Assembly: GCF_907164915.1 (NCBI RefSeq)
Contig: NC_061864.1
Span: 22,230,616 to 22,294,615, forward strand
Direction of reading: 5' to 3'
DNA from: Impatiens glandulifera
Lineage: Eukaryota > Streptophyta > Magnoliopsida > Ericales > Balsaminaceae
Length of the DNA stretch: 64,000 bases
The notes below the pieces were generated by a model, which had not been told where the DNA came from, searched no databases, and saw only the letters and a list, made by a program, of their open reading frames with translations. Below, piece by piece: positions 62,836-64,000 of the stretch (positions within the stretch are counted from its first letter, which is position 1; each line of letters starts with the position of its first letter). The position numbers were made by a program, and so were the translations under genes.

Positions 62836-64000
62836 TTGGTTAAATGTTGTGCTTGTTTTGTTATGTTGCAAATTCAAAACATACAAATAACATTTTTAAT
62901 TTTATTTTTAATCGTTTTAAGTTTATGGACGAGTCAACCCACAATTTGACTCAAATATCCATTTACTCTCACATATATATCCAAATTAATCACAGCTCTC
63001 GATCCGACAATCCAGACACTTTAACAATTAAGCATCATTATATATATATATATTAGTTAGTTAAAAAATTGAACTTTTATTGTTAAAATGTCCCGCGTTC
63101 ATCAAATTTAGTGTTGAATCTTAAATATAAAGTGTTGTTAGCCTAGTTGGTTAAATGTTGTACTTGTTTTGTTAGGTTGCGAGTTCAAAACATATCTATA
63201 GCATTTTTAATTTTATTTTTAACCGTTTTAATTTTATGGACGAGTCAACCCACAATCCGACCCAAGTAACCATTACTCTCACATATATATATACAAATTA
63301 ATCACAACTCTCGACCCGGCAATCCGGACACTTTAAAAATTAAGCATCATTATATATATAGATAAGTTAATTAAAATTTTGAATTTTTATTGTTAAAATG
63401 TCTCGCGTTCATCAAATTTGATGTTGAATCTTAAATATAAAATGTTGTTAGTCTAGTTGGTTAAATGTTATATTTGTTTTGTTAGGTTGCAAGTTCGAAA
63501 CATACAAATAACATTTTTAATTTGATTTTTAATCATTTTAAGTTTATGGGCGGGTCAACCTACAATCCGACCCAAGTATCCATTTACTCTCACATATATA
63601 TCCAAATTAGCCACAACTCTCGACCCGGCAATCCGGACACTTTAAAAATTAAGCATCATTATATATATATAGATTAGTTAGTTAAAAAATTGAACTTTTA
63701 TTGTTAAAATATCTCGCGTTCATCAAATTTGGTGATGAATCTTAAATATAAAGTGTTGTTAGCCTAGTTGGTTAAAAGATTGTACTTGTTTTGTTAAGTT
63801 GCAAATTCGAAACATATAAATATCATTTTTAATTTTATTTTTAACCGTTTTAAGTTTATGGGCGGGTCAACCACAGTCCAACTCAAGTATCAATTTACTC
63901 TCACATATATATCCAAATTAACCACAACTCTCGACCCGACAATTGTGACACTTTAAAAATTAAGCATCATTATATATATATATATTAGTTAGTTAAAAAT
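62836..64000 (+). repeat. Tandem array of about 310-bp units with tRNA-like A and B boxes
   Basis: Equivalent points recur at 62836, 63147, 63457 and about 63768, a period near 310 bp; the array continues past the window edge. In units 2 and 4 an A-box-like TAGCCTAGTTGG is followed about 30 bp later by a GTTCRAAAC-type B box; unit 3 has TAGTCTAGTTGG. Each unit also has a CGACCCGGCAATCCGGACAC-type block, an AATTAAGCATCATTATATATA block and TCGCGTTCATCAAATTTG. Unit 1 has a degraded A box. There is no coding sequence. Confidence 0.8.

Noticed and set aside
63140..63200. tRNA gene suggested by A and B boxes
   Set aside because: There is no cloverleaf-forming acceptor or anticodon stem, and the boxes recur every 310 bp in a tandem repeat; SINE-like units fit better.

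Overview
The window is nuclear DNA of a flowering plant, almost certainly a eudicot. It is very AT-rich between genes, carries spliced GT-AG genes for plant housekeeping proteins, and is crowded with plant transposons (Ty1/copia, L1-type LINE, tRNA-derived SINEs, hAT-like MITEs and a Mutator-like element). I cannot name the species.

Four host genes look intact. (1) The coatomer beta-prime subunit (COPB2) on + has 24 coding exons from 14588 to 24363 that sum exactly in frame to 915 codons; a possible alternative last exon lies at 25123. (2) The katanin p60 ATPase subunit (KTN1 type) on + has 7 exons from 28137 to 31561, giving 550 codons and an unusual 16-residue tandem repeat in its linker. 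(3) A single-exon DUF2921 membrane protein on - lies at 45679-48801 (1040 aa). (4) A BTB-less NPH3-family protein on - lies at 58691-60009 (2 exons, 413 aa). From memory, Arabidopsis has close relatives of COPB2, NPH3 and DUF2921 grouped on chromosome 1, so the order may be ancestral; the katanin gene would be the odd one out.

The rest is mobile DNA. From 1 to 14.2 kb there are eroded repeats, then an L1-type LINE (+) broken by a copia element (-). That copia copy has a strange architecture: LTR plus a LINE segment on the left, then an internal region missing its 3' end, then a second LTR plus the same LINE segment. A 386-bp GAGCTCGA-rich terminal-inverted-repeat element is also nested in the LINE. 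From 33.2 to 37.1 kb lies a truncated copia (+) with a SINE inserted in its RT region. From 38818 to 43954 lies a full-length but decayed copia (-) with two 552-bp LTRs and a perfect 5-bp target duplication (TATAG). From 50254 to 55672 lies a complete Mutator-like element with ~140-bp TIRs and a 9-bp direct repeat. It carries a transposase N-terminal remnant (+) and a decayed DUF1985/Ulp1-protease gene (-), the arrangement known as Kaonashi/ULP MULE, and it is peppered throughout with a TGACGCA/TGCGTCA motif, including a 15-bp-period array. The right edge (62836-64000) is a ~310-bp-period tandem array whose units contain tRNA-like A and B boxes.

The most unusual items are the motif-laden Ulp1 MULE, the copia/LINE chimera, the tandemly arrayed SINE-like units and the two gene-level variations (COPB2 alternative C-terminus, katanin linker repeat). 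All calls are by eye; no database search was run.
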